Of a stretch of DNA of 64,000 nucleotides, positions 57,578-64,000 are shown piece by piece (positions within the stretch are counted from its first letter, which is position 1; the number at the start of each line of letters is the position of its first letter). Under the pieces are notes generated by a model. The model was given only the letters and a program-made list of their open reading frames with translations. It had not been told where the DNA came from and searched no databases. Source of the stretch: CAWBUW01 sp963792075 (GTDB lineage: Bacteria; Chloroflexota; Anaerolineae; Anaerolineales; UBA4823). The DNA is taken from contig CAWBUW010000002.1 in assembly GCA_963792075.1 (NCBI GenBank), forward strand, positions 496,001-560,000, read 5' to 3'. The translations under genes and the position numbers were made by a program.

Positions 57578-58639
57578 TTACCGCAGCAGGCCGGCGATCT
57601 TCTGCGCAGCATGTCCATCGCCGAATAATTCGGGTGGGGCAGTTTGCTCCGGGAAAGTGTGCTGCACCCCGGCCCGGATGCGCGCTGCCTCCGTTCCCAC
57701 CAGCAAATTCCAGCCGCTGGTGACCGTCTCCACCCACTCGGTCTCGGGGCGCAGGGTCAGGCAGGGCACGCCGAAGAAGTAGGCTTCCTTCTGCACGCCG
57801 CCTGAATCGGTCAGGATGCGGCGGGCGTGCTGCTCGAGCAGGAGCATGTCCAGGTAGCCCACCGGCTCGATGAAACGCAGGTTGGAGGATTGGATGCTGT
57901 CCAGGCCAAAGTCCTGCATCTTCTGCCGGGTGCGTGGGTGGATGGGGAAGATGACGGGTTCTTCCAGCGTGGCGAAGGCGGATAAGATCGCTGCCAGGTT
58001 GGCCGGGTCATCCGTGTTGTAAGCCCGGTGGACGGTGGCGAGCAGGTAGCCGCCCCGGGTCAGCCCCAGGTCCTGCAGGATGGTCGAGCGCTGCGCGGCC
58101 CGCTCCGCAAAGAGTAGGACGGCGTCGTACATCGGGTCGCCCACCCGGTGCACGCCCTGGGTGAGACCCTCTTTGGCCAGGTTGTCCACCGCCGTCTGCG
58201 TGGGGCAGAAGAGCTTGTCCGCGCAGTGGTCGGTGAGCACACGGTTGTGTTCTTCCGGCATCTGGCGGTTGAAGGAGCGCAGCCCGGCCTCCACGTGCGC
58301 CAGCGGGATGCCCAGCTTGACGGCGGCCAGCGCGCCGGCGAGGGTGGAGTTGGTATCACCAAAGACGATGGCCCAATCCGGCTTTTCGGCCAGGAGCACT
58401 TCTTCGATGCGTGCCAGCATCTGCCCGGTCTGCTGCCCGTGCGATCCCGAGCGCACGTCCAGGTTTAGATTCGCTTCGGGCAGGCCGAGCTCTTCGAAGA
58501 ATACCTGGGACATGCCGTAATCGTAGTGCTGGCCGGTGTGCAGCAGGAACTCGGTATGCCCGGCCTGGCGGATGGCCAGGCTGAGCGGGGCGGCCTTGAT
58601 GAACTGTGGGCGGGCGCCGACGAGGGTGAGGATTTTCAT
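57578..58639 (-). CDS. wbpI: UDP-2,3-diacetamido-2,3-dideoxyglucuronate 2-epimerase (WbpI-like)
   Basis: A 353-residue non-hydrolysing epimerase of the UDP-GlcNAc 2-epimerase fold. It has LTLVGARPQFIKAAPLSLAI, where GARPQFIKA in place of GTRPEAIK marks the WbpI/WlbD branch, then GDTNSTLAGALAAVKL, HVEAGLRSFNRQMPEEHNR, TVHRAYNTDDP, LTDSGGVQKEAYFFGVPC and FGDGHAAQKIAGLL. It would give UDP-ManNAc3NAcA, the last step after WbpB, WbpE and WbpD, all encoded just upstream on the same strand. It is intact, with repeats in both flanking spacers. Confidence 0.9.
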   Translation of the reverse strand: MKILTLVGARPQFIKAAPLSLAIRQAGHTEFLLHTGQHYDYGMSQVFFEELGLPEANLNLDVRSGSHGQQTGQMLARIEEVLLAEKPDWAIVFGDTNSTLAGALAAVKLGIPLAHVEAGLRSFNRQMPEEHNRVLTDHCADKLFCPTQTAVDNLAKEGLTQGVHRVGDPMYDAVLLFAERAAQRSTILQDLGLTRGGYLLATVHRAYNTDDPANLAAILSAFATLEEPVIFPIHPRTRQKMQDFGLDSIQSSNLRFIEPVGYLDMLLLEQHARRILTDSGGVQKEAYFFGVPCLTLRPETEWVETVTSGWNLLVGTEAARIRAGVQHTFPEQTAPPELFGDGHAAQKIAGLLR

Positions 58640-58681
58640 TGGTTAACCACGAAATACACCAAATACACGAAAGTAAGATAT

Positions 58682-58914
58682 TACTCGTTCCCACGCTCTG
58701 CGTGGGAACATCTGAACAACGCTCTGCGTTGGGGTTACGAAAAGCAAGACGCAGAGCGTCAAAAGAGGGTGACAACGCGGAGCATTGTCACGAGAGAAGG
58801 TCTTACCCCTCGCCCTTTGGGAGAGGCAGGTCGGTAGGGTGATGGAAAGGATTTACTCGTTCCCACGCTCTGTGTTTGGGCCAGGCGCAGCACGACGCGG
58901 AGCATTGTCACGAG
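58682..58914. repeat. Composite repeat spacer between wbpE and wbpI
   Basis: Two TCGTTCCCACGCTC-family copies (58682-58794 and 58853-58914) flank a short copy of the CTCCCCC/GGGGGAG-like family (58802-58845, CCTCGCCCTTTGGGAGAGG). The first copy has an exact CCCACGC/GCGTGGG hairpin. The second runs into the wbpE stop codon, so part of the gene's end derives from the repeat. A short ACCACGAAATACACC repeat-like stretch lies at 58645-58672. Confidence 0.75.
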
Positions 58915-60084
58915 AAAAAATTCGCTACCACTTCCACCACCCGCGCAATCATCTCTTCTGTCAATTCCGGGTAGATGGGCAGGGCCAGGGTCTCGGCTGC
59001 CGCTCGTTCCGCGTTGGGGTAGTCGCCCGTCTTATAGCCCAGGTCTGCAAAGCAGGCCTGGCGGTGCAGCGGCACGGGGTAATAGACCTCAGAGCCGACG
59101 CCACGCTGCTTCAAAAAGGCCTGGAGCTCATTGCGCCGTTTGGCGCGGACCTGGAAGAGGTGGTAGATATGGCGGCCCCAACCGGTTTCCTTAGGCAGGA
59201 CCAGTGGCATCTGCTCCCGCTGTCCTGACCCTTCGCTCGCCAACCCGGCCTGCAGGAAATACTGGCGGTACAGGGCGGCGTTGCGCCGGCGCGCCGCCGT
59301 CCAGCCTTCCAGGTGCGGCAGCTTGGCGGTCAGGATCGCCCCTTGCAGCGCGTCCATGCGGAAGTTGCCGCCCACGGCCTGGTTGTAGTACTTGGGGCGG
59401 TGGCCGTGGTTGCGCAGCAGGGCGACCCGGTCGGCCAGGGCGGGGTCGTTGGCAGTCACCAGGCCGCTGTCGCCGTAACCGCCCAGGTTCTTGGAGGGGA
59501 AGAAGGAGAAGCAGCCCAGGTGACCGAGGGAGCCGGCGCGCTGGCCGTGGTAATCCGCGCCGATGGCCTGGCAGGCGTCTTCGATCACGTACAGGTGGTG
59601 GCGCGCGGCGATCTCCAGGATGGGGCCCATTTCGGCCATCTGTCCTCCCAGGTGCACCGGCAGGATGGCTTTGGTGCGGGGGGTGATCCTGGCCTCGATC
59701 AGGTTGGCGTCCAGGTTGAGCGTGTCCAGGTCGATGTCGGCAAAGACGGGACGCGCCCCCAGGCGCACGATGGCCCCGGCGGTGGCGAAGAAGGAGTAGG
59801 GCGAGGTGATCACCTCGTCGCCTGCCTGGATGCCCAGCGCCATCAGCGAGACGAGCAGCGCGTCCGTGCCCGAGGAGACGCCGATGCCGAACTGGCAGCC
59901 GGAATATTCCGCCACGGCGCGCTCCAGCGCCTCCACCTCGGGGCCGAGGATAAAGTGCTGCGAACTCGAGCACGCGCTCGATGGCGGCGTGCACTTCGTC
60001 TTTGATCGTGGCGTACTGGGCCTTTAAATCCAGGATAGGGATCTCCCCCCCGGTCTTATCTGCTTCCATCTGTGGTTTTGTCAT
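58908..60084 (-). CDS. wbpE: DegT-family aminotransferase, WbpE-like (one frameshift)
   Basis: Repaired length is 391 residues. It starts IPILDLKAQYATIKDEV, then after a one-base insertion at about 59963 continues QHFILGPEVEALERAVAEYS, CQFGIGVSSGTDALLVSLMA, VIEDACQAIGADYHGQRAGS and the Schiff-base lysine in GCFSFFPSKNLGGYGDSG. It ends RAAAETLALPIYPELTEEMI. The family uses glutamate to aminate a 3-keto sugar; here the WbpB product. ATG 60084 is chosen. A tandem repeat lies directly upstream and a dispersed repeat overlaps the stop. Confidence 0.88.
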
Positions 60085-60086
60085 AC

Positions 60087-60320
60087 TCCGTGCCCTCCGC
60101 ATCTCCGTGGTTCATTCCCCCCTTCTCCTAACTCTGTGCACTCTGTGTCTCTGTGGTGAAATTCCCTCTTCCCTCTATCCTTCCTCCGTGCCCTCCACAT
60201 CTCCGTGGTTCATTCCCCCTTCTCCCTTAACTCTGTGCACTCTGTGTCTCTGTGGTGAAATTCCCCTCTTCCCTCTATCCTTCCTCCGTGCCCTCTACAT
60301 CCCTGTGGTTAACTTCCCCT
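60087..60320. repeat. Tandem repeat, 98-100 base unit, 2.3 copies
   Basis: Units start with TCCGTGCCCTC at 60087, 60185 and 60285 (periods 98 and 100), each with ATCTCCGTGGTTCATTCCCC, then TAACTCTGTGCACTCTGTG and TCTCTGTGGTGAAATTCCC. The third copy is partial and overlaps the stop codon of wbpD (60309). It fills the 224 bases between wbpE and wbpD. Confidence 0.9.
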
Positions 60321-60929
60321 CGGCATTTCCGCCTCTTCCGGCCAATCCAGGCAGTGTACCACGCCGGGCTGCACCTCCTGGTAGCGCCAGCCTGTTTCAG
60401 GGCAGCGCATGACGCCGGAGGCATCCGGGGCGGGCAGGCGGTGGCCGTGGCGGGACATCCAGCCTTTGCGCACGGCGGGCACGCCCAGCATCAGGGCGTA
60501 ATCGGGCACGTCGCCGCGTACCACGGCGCCAGCGCCAATGAAAGCATAGCGCCCGATGGTCGCCCCGCACACCAGCGTGGCGTTGGCGCCGATCGTCGCG
60601 CCGCGGCGCACCAGCGTACGCTGGTACTCGGCCTTGCGGTTGATCTGCGAGCGCGGGTTGATCACGTTGGTGAACACGCACGACGGCCCCAGGAAGACAT
60701 CGTCCTCGATCATCACGCCGGTGTACACCGAGACGTTGTTCTGGATCTTGACGTTATCGCCGATAACCACGTCGCTGGCGACCATCACGTTCTGCCCCAG
60801 AGAACAGCCTTTGCCGATGGTGGCGTTCTGCATCACGTGACAGAAGTGCCAGATGCGCGTGCCGGCGCCGATCTGGCAGGGCTCGTCGATATAACTGCTG
60901 GGGTGCACGAAGTAGGCTTTCTCGTCCAT
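60309..60929 (-). CDS. wbpD: UDP-sugar N-acetyltransferase, left-handed beta-helix (WbpD-like)
   Basis: A 206-residue hexapeptide-repeat acyltransferase. It opens YFVHPSSYIDEPCQIGAGTR, with IWHFCHVMQNATIGKGCSLG and the repeated I/V-x-G-D/N turns through NVMVASDVVIGDNVKIQNNV. The C-terminus reads GWMSRHGHRLPAPDASGVMR followed by CPETGWRYQEV, a Cys-containing tail seen in WbpD/WlbB. It acetylates the 3-amino group to give UDP-GlcNAc3NAcA before epimerisation by WbpI. The stop lies in the tandem repeat, and wbpB ends four bases upstream of its start. Confidence 0.92.
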   Translation of the reverse strand: MDEKAYFVHPSSYIDEPCQIGAGTRIWHFCHVMQNATIGKGCSLGQNVMVASDVVIGDNVKIQNNVSVYTGVMIEDDVFLGPSCVFTNVINPRSQINRKAEYQRTLVRRGATIGANATLVCGATIGRYAFIGAGAVVRGDVPDYALMLGVPAVRKGWMSRHGHRLPAPDASGVMRCPETGWRYQEVQPGVVHCLDWPEEAEMPRGS

Positions 60930-60932
60930 AGA

Positions 60933-61886
60933 CTAGCCGTGTTTCAGGAAGGGGTGGGCCAGGTCGCCGGGGGGGGTGATGGGCGTGGTGCGAATACGGT
61001 GCACCAGCTCGATGGAGGGGCGGGCATCGGCAATGCGGAAGCCGCGCCCTCCGAGGGTTTCCTCGTACACGCGGGTGTGCAAATCGGTGAAGCCGTCGGT
61101 GAACTCCATCTCCTGCCCGTCCACGGTGATGGAGCGGTAGGTGGAGCGCTGGCCGGGCTGGACGGCGAAGGGCAGGTCGTTGACGTCCACGGAGAGGAAC
61201 CAGCGCACGCGCGCCCGTTCCAGCTCGATGAAGCCGCTCATGCGCTGCTCGTCGGCGTGGTGCAGGCGCACCTCGCCCGCGGGGCCGAAGAGCCACTGCA
61301 GCAGGTCGAAGAAATGGACGCCGATGTTGGTGGCCACGCCGCCGGACTTATCTTCCTGGCCTTTCCAGGAGACGTGGTACCAGCGCCCGCGCCCGGTGAC
61401 GTAGGAGAGCACGATCTCGTGCTGCTTGCCGCCGGCGGCTTCCTGCTGGAGCTGCTGGCGCAGCGCCAGGAGCTTGGGGTGCACACGGAGCTGCAGGATG
61501 GTAAAAATACGCCGGTTATGCTCCTGCTCGAGCTCCTCCAGCGCATCCAGGTTCCAGGGGTTGATCACCAGCGGCTTCTCGCAGATGGCATCCGCACCCA
61601 CGCGCAGCGCCAGGCGGCAGTGGGCGTCGTGCAGGTAGTTGGGCGAGCAGATGGTGATGAAATTCACACGCTCTTCTTCAGGCCCTCGGCGCAGCTTCTC
61701 CAGGTGGCGGTCGAAGCGCTCGATCTCGGTGAAGAAGCGCACGTCGAACGAATATTGATCCAGGATGCCGACGGCGTCCTTCGGGTCGACCGCGGCGACC
61801 AGGCGGTTGCCGGTATCGCGGATGGCTTTCAAATGGCGGGGGGCGATGTAACCGCCGGCGCCGATGAGGGCAAAGTTTTTAGGCAT
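60933..61886 (-). CDS. wbpB: UDP-N-acetylglucosaminuronate 3-dehydrogenase, Gfo/Idh/MocA family (WbpB/WlbA-like)
   Basis: A 317-residue NAD-dependent dehydrogenase. It starts MPKNFALIGAGGYIAPRHLK, the short glycine loop of WlbA/WbpB. Motifs are VAAVDPKDAVGILD, ITICSPNYLHDAHCRLAL, DAICEKPLVINP (EKP catalytic lysine), RGRWYHVSWKGQEDKSGG and NIGVHFFDLLQWLFG (H for proton relay). It oxidises the 3-position of the uronate for WbpE. ATG 61886 has GAGGAGAAA before it. Together 60933-57578 encode WbpB-D-E-I in pathway order except that D precedes E. Confidence 0.91.
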   Translation of the reverse strand: MPKNFALIGAGGYIAPRHLKAIRDTGNRLVAAVDPKDAVGILDQYSFDVRFFTEIERFDRHLEKLRRGPEEERVNFITICSPNYLHDAHCRLALRVGADAICEKPLVINPWNLDALEELEQEHNRRIFTILQLRVHPKLLALRQQLQQEAAGGKQHEIVLSYVTGRGRWYHVSWKGQEDKSGGVATNIGVHFFDLLQWLFGPAGEVRLHHADEQRMSGFIELERARVRWFLSVDVNDLPFAVQPGQRSTYRSITVDGQEMEFTDGFTDLHTRVYEETLGGRGFRIADARPSIELVHRIRTTPITPPGDLAHPFLKHG

Positions 61887-61930
61887 AATTTCTCCTCTTT
61901 TATTCAATAAAAAAATAAAGAAGACTCGGC

Positions 61931-62010
61931 TTACTCGTTCCCACGCCCCGCGTGGGAACCTCTGTTCAACGCTCTGCGTTTGGGCTATGCAAAGCACGAC
62001 GCCGAGCGTC
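61931..62010. repeat. Dispersed repeat, TCGTTCCCACGCTC family, copy upstream of wbpB
   Basis: TTACTCGTTCCCACGCCCCG, then CGTGGGAAC (hairpin with the first arm), CAACGCTCTGCGTTTGGGC and GCACGACGCCGAGCGTC. It lies between wbpB and the divergent gene at 62081. Confidence 0.8.
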
Positions 62011-62033
62011 TATCTTAAATTTTCTCTCGCCTC

Positions 62034-62061
62034 TTGTGAAATAGAACAATTGTGCTATAAC
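62034..62061 (+). promoter_or_regulatory. Sigma-70-type promoter for the gene at 62081
   Basis: TTGTGA at 62034-62039 and TATAAC at 62056-62061 are separated by 16 bases, and AGGAGG lies at 62070-62075 before the ATG at 62081. The leader is therefore only about 12-15 bases. By eye it is one of the clearest promoter-like arrays in the window. It lies outside the dispersed repeat. Confidence 0.6.
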
Positions 62062-62080
62062 TAGATCATAGGAGGGCCGT

Positions 62081-62710
62081 ATGTCCAATTCTGAATTGCC
62101 CAAGAAAAAGCCTGGCGCGCCGCTGGGCAACCACAATGCCCGCAAGCACGGCGTATATTCCCGGCGCAGGTCGCGGGCCAGGCCGTCCGCCGCTGCTGAG
62201 GCCGGGCCGGGTCAGCCCCCTGCAAACCAGCTCGCACAGGCAGGAGCATCCGCTTCCTCTGCCGCCTCCCTTCCACCGCCGCTCCAGCGCCTCTCTCTGT
62301 CCCATGAGATTGATACCCTGCGCACTTACTTCCGCCGCATGGCCATCTCAGGCGCAGAATACGCAAAGCCCGGTCAGATCTCCGCCGTCTTGCGCGATCT
62401 CAGCATCGCCGCCGTGGCCATCACCCGCCTGGTCCAGACCGAAGACTGGCTCGCCCAGGCCACCGGTATCGCCGTGCAGTATGATAACCTTGAGACCGTC
62501 TATAACGAGCTCGCCGCGCTGACCCGTAAGGCCCACCCGGCGCCTCCGCCGCCTGTCCCTGTCACGGACCCCGAGGCCGAGCGCCTCTTTCCAGGCGTCC
62601 ACCAGATCGCCCGCGACTTGAGCATGTCCGTCTCCGAAGTCATGCGGCTTTGCTTGTATCCCGATACGAGTAAAAAAAAGCTGCCCCCCAAGGCCGGCCA
62701 GGAGAAGTGA
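62081..62710 (+). CDS. Protein with GAPxGNxNAxKHGxYS motif, possibly terminase small-subunit-like
   Basis: A 209-residue soluble protein on the strand opposite its neighbours. Residues 9-27 read KKPGAPLGNHNARKHGVYS, a short motif common at the N-terminus of phage terminase small-subunit-like and related bacterial hypothetical proteins. Then comes a Pro/Ala/Gln-rich low-complexity linker, a helical segment (LSLSHEIDTLRTYFRRMAI and ITRLVQTEDWLAQATGI), and a C-terminal part with LFPGVHQIARDLSMSVSEVM, which could be a helix-turn-helix. Function unknown. It has its own promoter and RBS, and ends at a hairpin. Confidence 0.6.
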   Translation: MSNSELPKKKPGAPLGNHNARKHGVYSRRRSRARPSAAAEAGPGQPPANQLAQAGASASSAASLPPPLQRLSLSHEIDTLRTYFRRMAISGAEYAKPGQISAVLRDLSIAAVAITRLVQTEDWLAQATGIAVQYDNLETVYNELAALTRKAHPAPPPPVPVTDPEAERLFPGVHQIARDLSMSVSEVMRLCLYPDTSKKKLPPKAGQEK

Positions 62711-62780
62711 ATTGTTCCTCGCATTGATTTCAATTGCCCCTGGTGCTCTCCCTCACCCCTGCCTTTCCTAAAGTCGGGGC

Positions 62781-62823
62781 CTGGGGTATATGCGGGCAGT
62801 TTTTTCGCCCGCATATACCCCAG
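62781..62823. terminator. 17-bp perfect hairpin between convergent genes
   Basis: Arms 62781-62797 (CTGGGGTATATGCGGGC) and 62807-62823 are exact complements with a 9-base loop containing six T. It lies 71 bases after the plus-strand gene at 62081 and 86 before the minus-strand epimerase stop. No T-run follows the stem. It probably ends both transcripts. Confidence 0.65.
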
Positions 62824-62850
62824 AATCCTCACTGCGCCGGGAGGCGTATT

Positions 62851-62899
62851 CTTACCCTCCCCCAACTGCGCAGCCGTTGGGGGAGGGCTAGGGAGGGGG
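62851..62899. repeat. Dispersed palindromic repeat copy, CTCCCCC/GGGGGAG type
   Basis: CCCTCCCCCAACTGCGCAGC, then CGTTGGGGGAGGG forms a stem of at least 12 bp. It matches the family at 32475 and lies just before the end of the epimerase gene at 62909. Confidence 0.7.
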
Positions 62900-62908
62900 C
62901 TTGCTAAC

Positions 62909-63877
62909 CTATGCATTCCTTTCATAGTCGATCACGCTCTCCAGGATCTGGTCGAGGGTGTAGGTGGGCTGGTAGCCGGTGAGGCGGGCGATCTTTTCGA
63001 TGGAGGGCACGCGGCGGCGCATGTCCTCGAAGCCGGGGGCGTAAGCCTGGTCGTAGGGGATGAAGCGGATTTCGGATTGGCTACTGGTGAGGGCGATGAC
63101 ACGCTGCGCCAGGCCGTGGATGGTCACTTCTTCGGTGGCGCCCACGTTGAACACCTGCCCGACGGCCTCAGGGTGCTCGGACAGCAGGCCCACCGCCCGC
63201 ACCACGTCCGCCACGTGCCCGAAGCAGCGGGACTGCAGTCCGTCGCCGTAGACTTCCAGCGGCTCGCCGCTCAGCGCCCTCCGCACGAAGCGCGGCACCA
63301 CCATGCCGTAGCGCCCGGTCTGGCGCGGCCCGACCGTGTTGAAGAAGCGCATCACCACCACGGGCAGCCCGAACTGGCGCTGGTAGGCCAGCCCCAGGAA
63401 CTCGTCGATGGCCTTGGAGGCGGCGTAAGCCCAGCGCGAGTGGCTGGTGGCGCCCATCAGGCTGTCATCGTCCTCGCGGAAGGGCACGTCCACGCCTTTG
63501 CCATACACCTCGGAGGTCGAGGCCAGCAGCACCTTGCAGCCGTAGCGGTTGGCGGCGGTCAGCACGGCCTCGGTGCCCATGATGTTGGTCTGGATGGTGC
63601 GCACGGGGTCTTCGACGATCAGCTTGACGCCGACGACCGCGGCCAGGTGGACGATCAGGCCGGCCTGCGAGGCCAGGCGGTCCAGCACCTGCGCGTTGAG
63701 GATGTCCTCGCGCACGAACTGGAAGTTGGGCGCGTCCTGCAGGCCCTTCAGGTTCTCGATGCGCCCGGTGGACAGGTTATCCACGGCGACGACGCTGTGG
63801 CCCTGGCGAACGAAGGCCTCACACAGGTGTGAGCCGATGAACCCGGCGCCGCCGGTGATCAGGATGTGTTTTTGCAT
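62909..63877 (-). CDS. NAD-dependent NDP-sugar epimerase/decarboxylase-like SDR
   Basis: A 322-residue extended SDR: ILITGGAGFIGSHLCEAFVR, NLSTGRIENLKGL, VHLAAVVGVKLIVEDPVRTI, ASTSEVYGKG, YAASKAIDEF (YxxxK), MRFFNTVGPRQTGRYGMVVP, and a C-terminal DMRRRVPSIEKIARLTGYQP. It is close to the UDP-glucuronate decarboxylase and epimerase branch, but the exact reaction is not readable. ATG 63877 is used. An upstream extension to 63910 comes from a dispersed repeat. It is the first gene of the minus-strand block in this window. Confidence 0.82.
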   Translation of the reverse strand: MQKHILITGGAGFIGSHLCEAFVRQGHSVVAVDNLSTGRIENLKGLQDAPNFQFVREDILNAQVLDRLASQAGLIVHLAAVVGVKLIVEDPVRTIQTNIMGTEAVLTAANRYGCKVLLASTSEVYGKGVDVPFREDDDSLMGATSHSRWAYAASKAIDEFLGLAYQRQFGLPVVVMRFFNTVGPRQTGRYGMVVPRFVRRALSGEPLEVYGDGLQSRCFGHVADVVRAVGLLSEHPEAVGQVFNVGATEEVTIHGLAQRVIALTSSQSEIRFIPYDQAYAPGFEDMRRRVPSIEKIARLTGYQPTYTLDQILESVIDYERNA

Positions 63878-63889
63878 AGGGTGGGGTTC

Positions 63890-63947
63890 CTTCGTAGGGG
63901 CAGGTTGCACCCGCCCATCTTCGTAGGGGCAGGTTGCGCCTGCCCAT
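63890..63947. repeat. Two 29-base tandem copies, CGTAGGGGCAGGTTGC type
   Basis: CTTCGTAGGGGCAGGTTGCA at 63890 and again CTTCGTAGGGGCAGGTTGCG at 63919, each ending C-GCCCAT. Each unit can form a GGGCAGG or GCGGG stem. Downstream at 63982-64000 a short TCGAAC/GTTCGA inverted pair lies at the window end. Confidence 0.8.
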
Positions 63948-64000
63948 CTTGCTGCGCCCGCCCACAGGCGCGCTCCGCCATTCGAACATTAAAAGTTCGA

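Noticed and set aside
60087..60320. Possible CRISPR array
   Set aside because: Units are 98-100 bases and similar throughout, with no short repeat and unique spacer pattern and no cas genes.
60252..61910. Plus-strand 552-residue open frame
   Set aside because: It is antisense to wbpB and wbpD, which show full motifs. Long antisense frames are expected at this GC content.

Overview
This window is almost entirely a cell-surface polysaccharide locus from a GC-rich bacterium. The best fit is Chloroflexota, class Anaerolineae. That assignment is inference from the gap-pgk-tpiA order, the protein style, the TTG/GTG starts and the intergenic palindromes; no ribosomal RNA gene is present to prove it. 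Many genes carry one-base indels, mostly in short homopolymers, while the protein frames on both sides are well conserved. When the frames are repaired, neighbouring genes abut through 4-base ATGA or GTGA overlaps. The sequence therefore looks like a draft (probably metagenomic) assembly with indel errors more than a decayed locus. Lightly broken genes are listed as CDS and heavily broken ones as pseudogene, always with the repaired extent. No stretch longer than 300 bases lacks a gene.

Layout, plus strand, 1-27 kb: the end of gap, then pgk, tpiA and a membrane metallopeptidase. A NusG/RfaH-type antiterminator (3497) then heads a long sugar-nucleotide block: gmd, a small membrane peptide with a YeiH-type transporter, rfbB, ugd, a second Gmd-like SDR, wecB, a GDP-fucose-synthase-like SDR, a glucuronate 4-epimerase, a bi-domain oxidoreductase and wecC. 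A membrane and assembly block follows: nucleotidyltransferase-like protein, O-antigen ligase, LPG-synthase/flippase-like protein, WecG-type glycosyltransferase, low-molecular-weight tyrosine phosphatase, two GT-C-like membrane proteins, a glycosidase-like lipoprotein, and a sigma factor with a small membrane partner.

Minus strand, 27-64 kb (transcribed toward lower coordinates): an epimerase at the right edge; a WbpB-WbpD-WbpE-WbpI set for UDP-2,3-diacetamido-2,3-dideoxymannuronate; a nucleotidyltransferase-like protein; and a Wzm/Wzt exporter. An AT-rich variable module (about 36.5-54.6 kb) carries glycosyltransferases, pyruvyltransferase, acetyltransferases, PIG-L deacetylase, WbqC, a Wzy-like polymerase, asparagine-synthase-like amidotransferase and a CapK-like ligase. 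GC-rich genes follow again: GT4, methyltransferase, an initiating sugar transferase with inverted domain order, a dehydratase/nucleotidyltransferase/aminotransferase trio, and a Wzz-tyrosine autokinase.

How it works together: the flanking GC-rich genes make and prime nucleotide sugars (6-deoxyhexoses, uronic acids, ManNAcA, ManNAc3NAcA). The AT-rich core sets the repeat-unit structure and its decorations. Export and polymerisation genes of both the ABC (Wzm/Wzt) and Wzy/Wzz-kinase types are present. The GC break falls inside wzt, at the boundary between its ATPase and its glycan-recognising tail. Intergenic spaces carry a set of long, near-perfect hairpins and several dispersed palindromic repeats.
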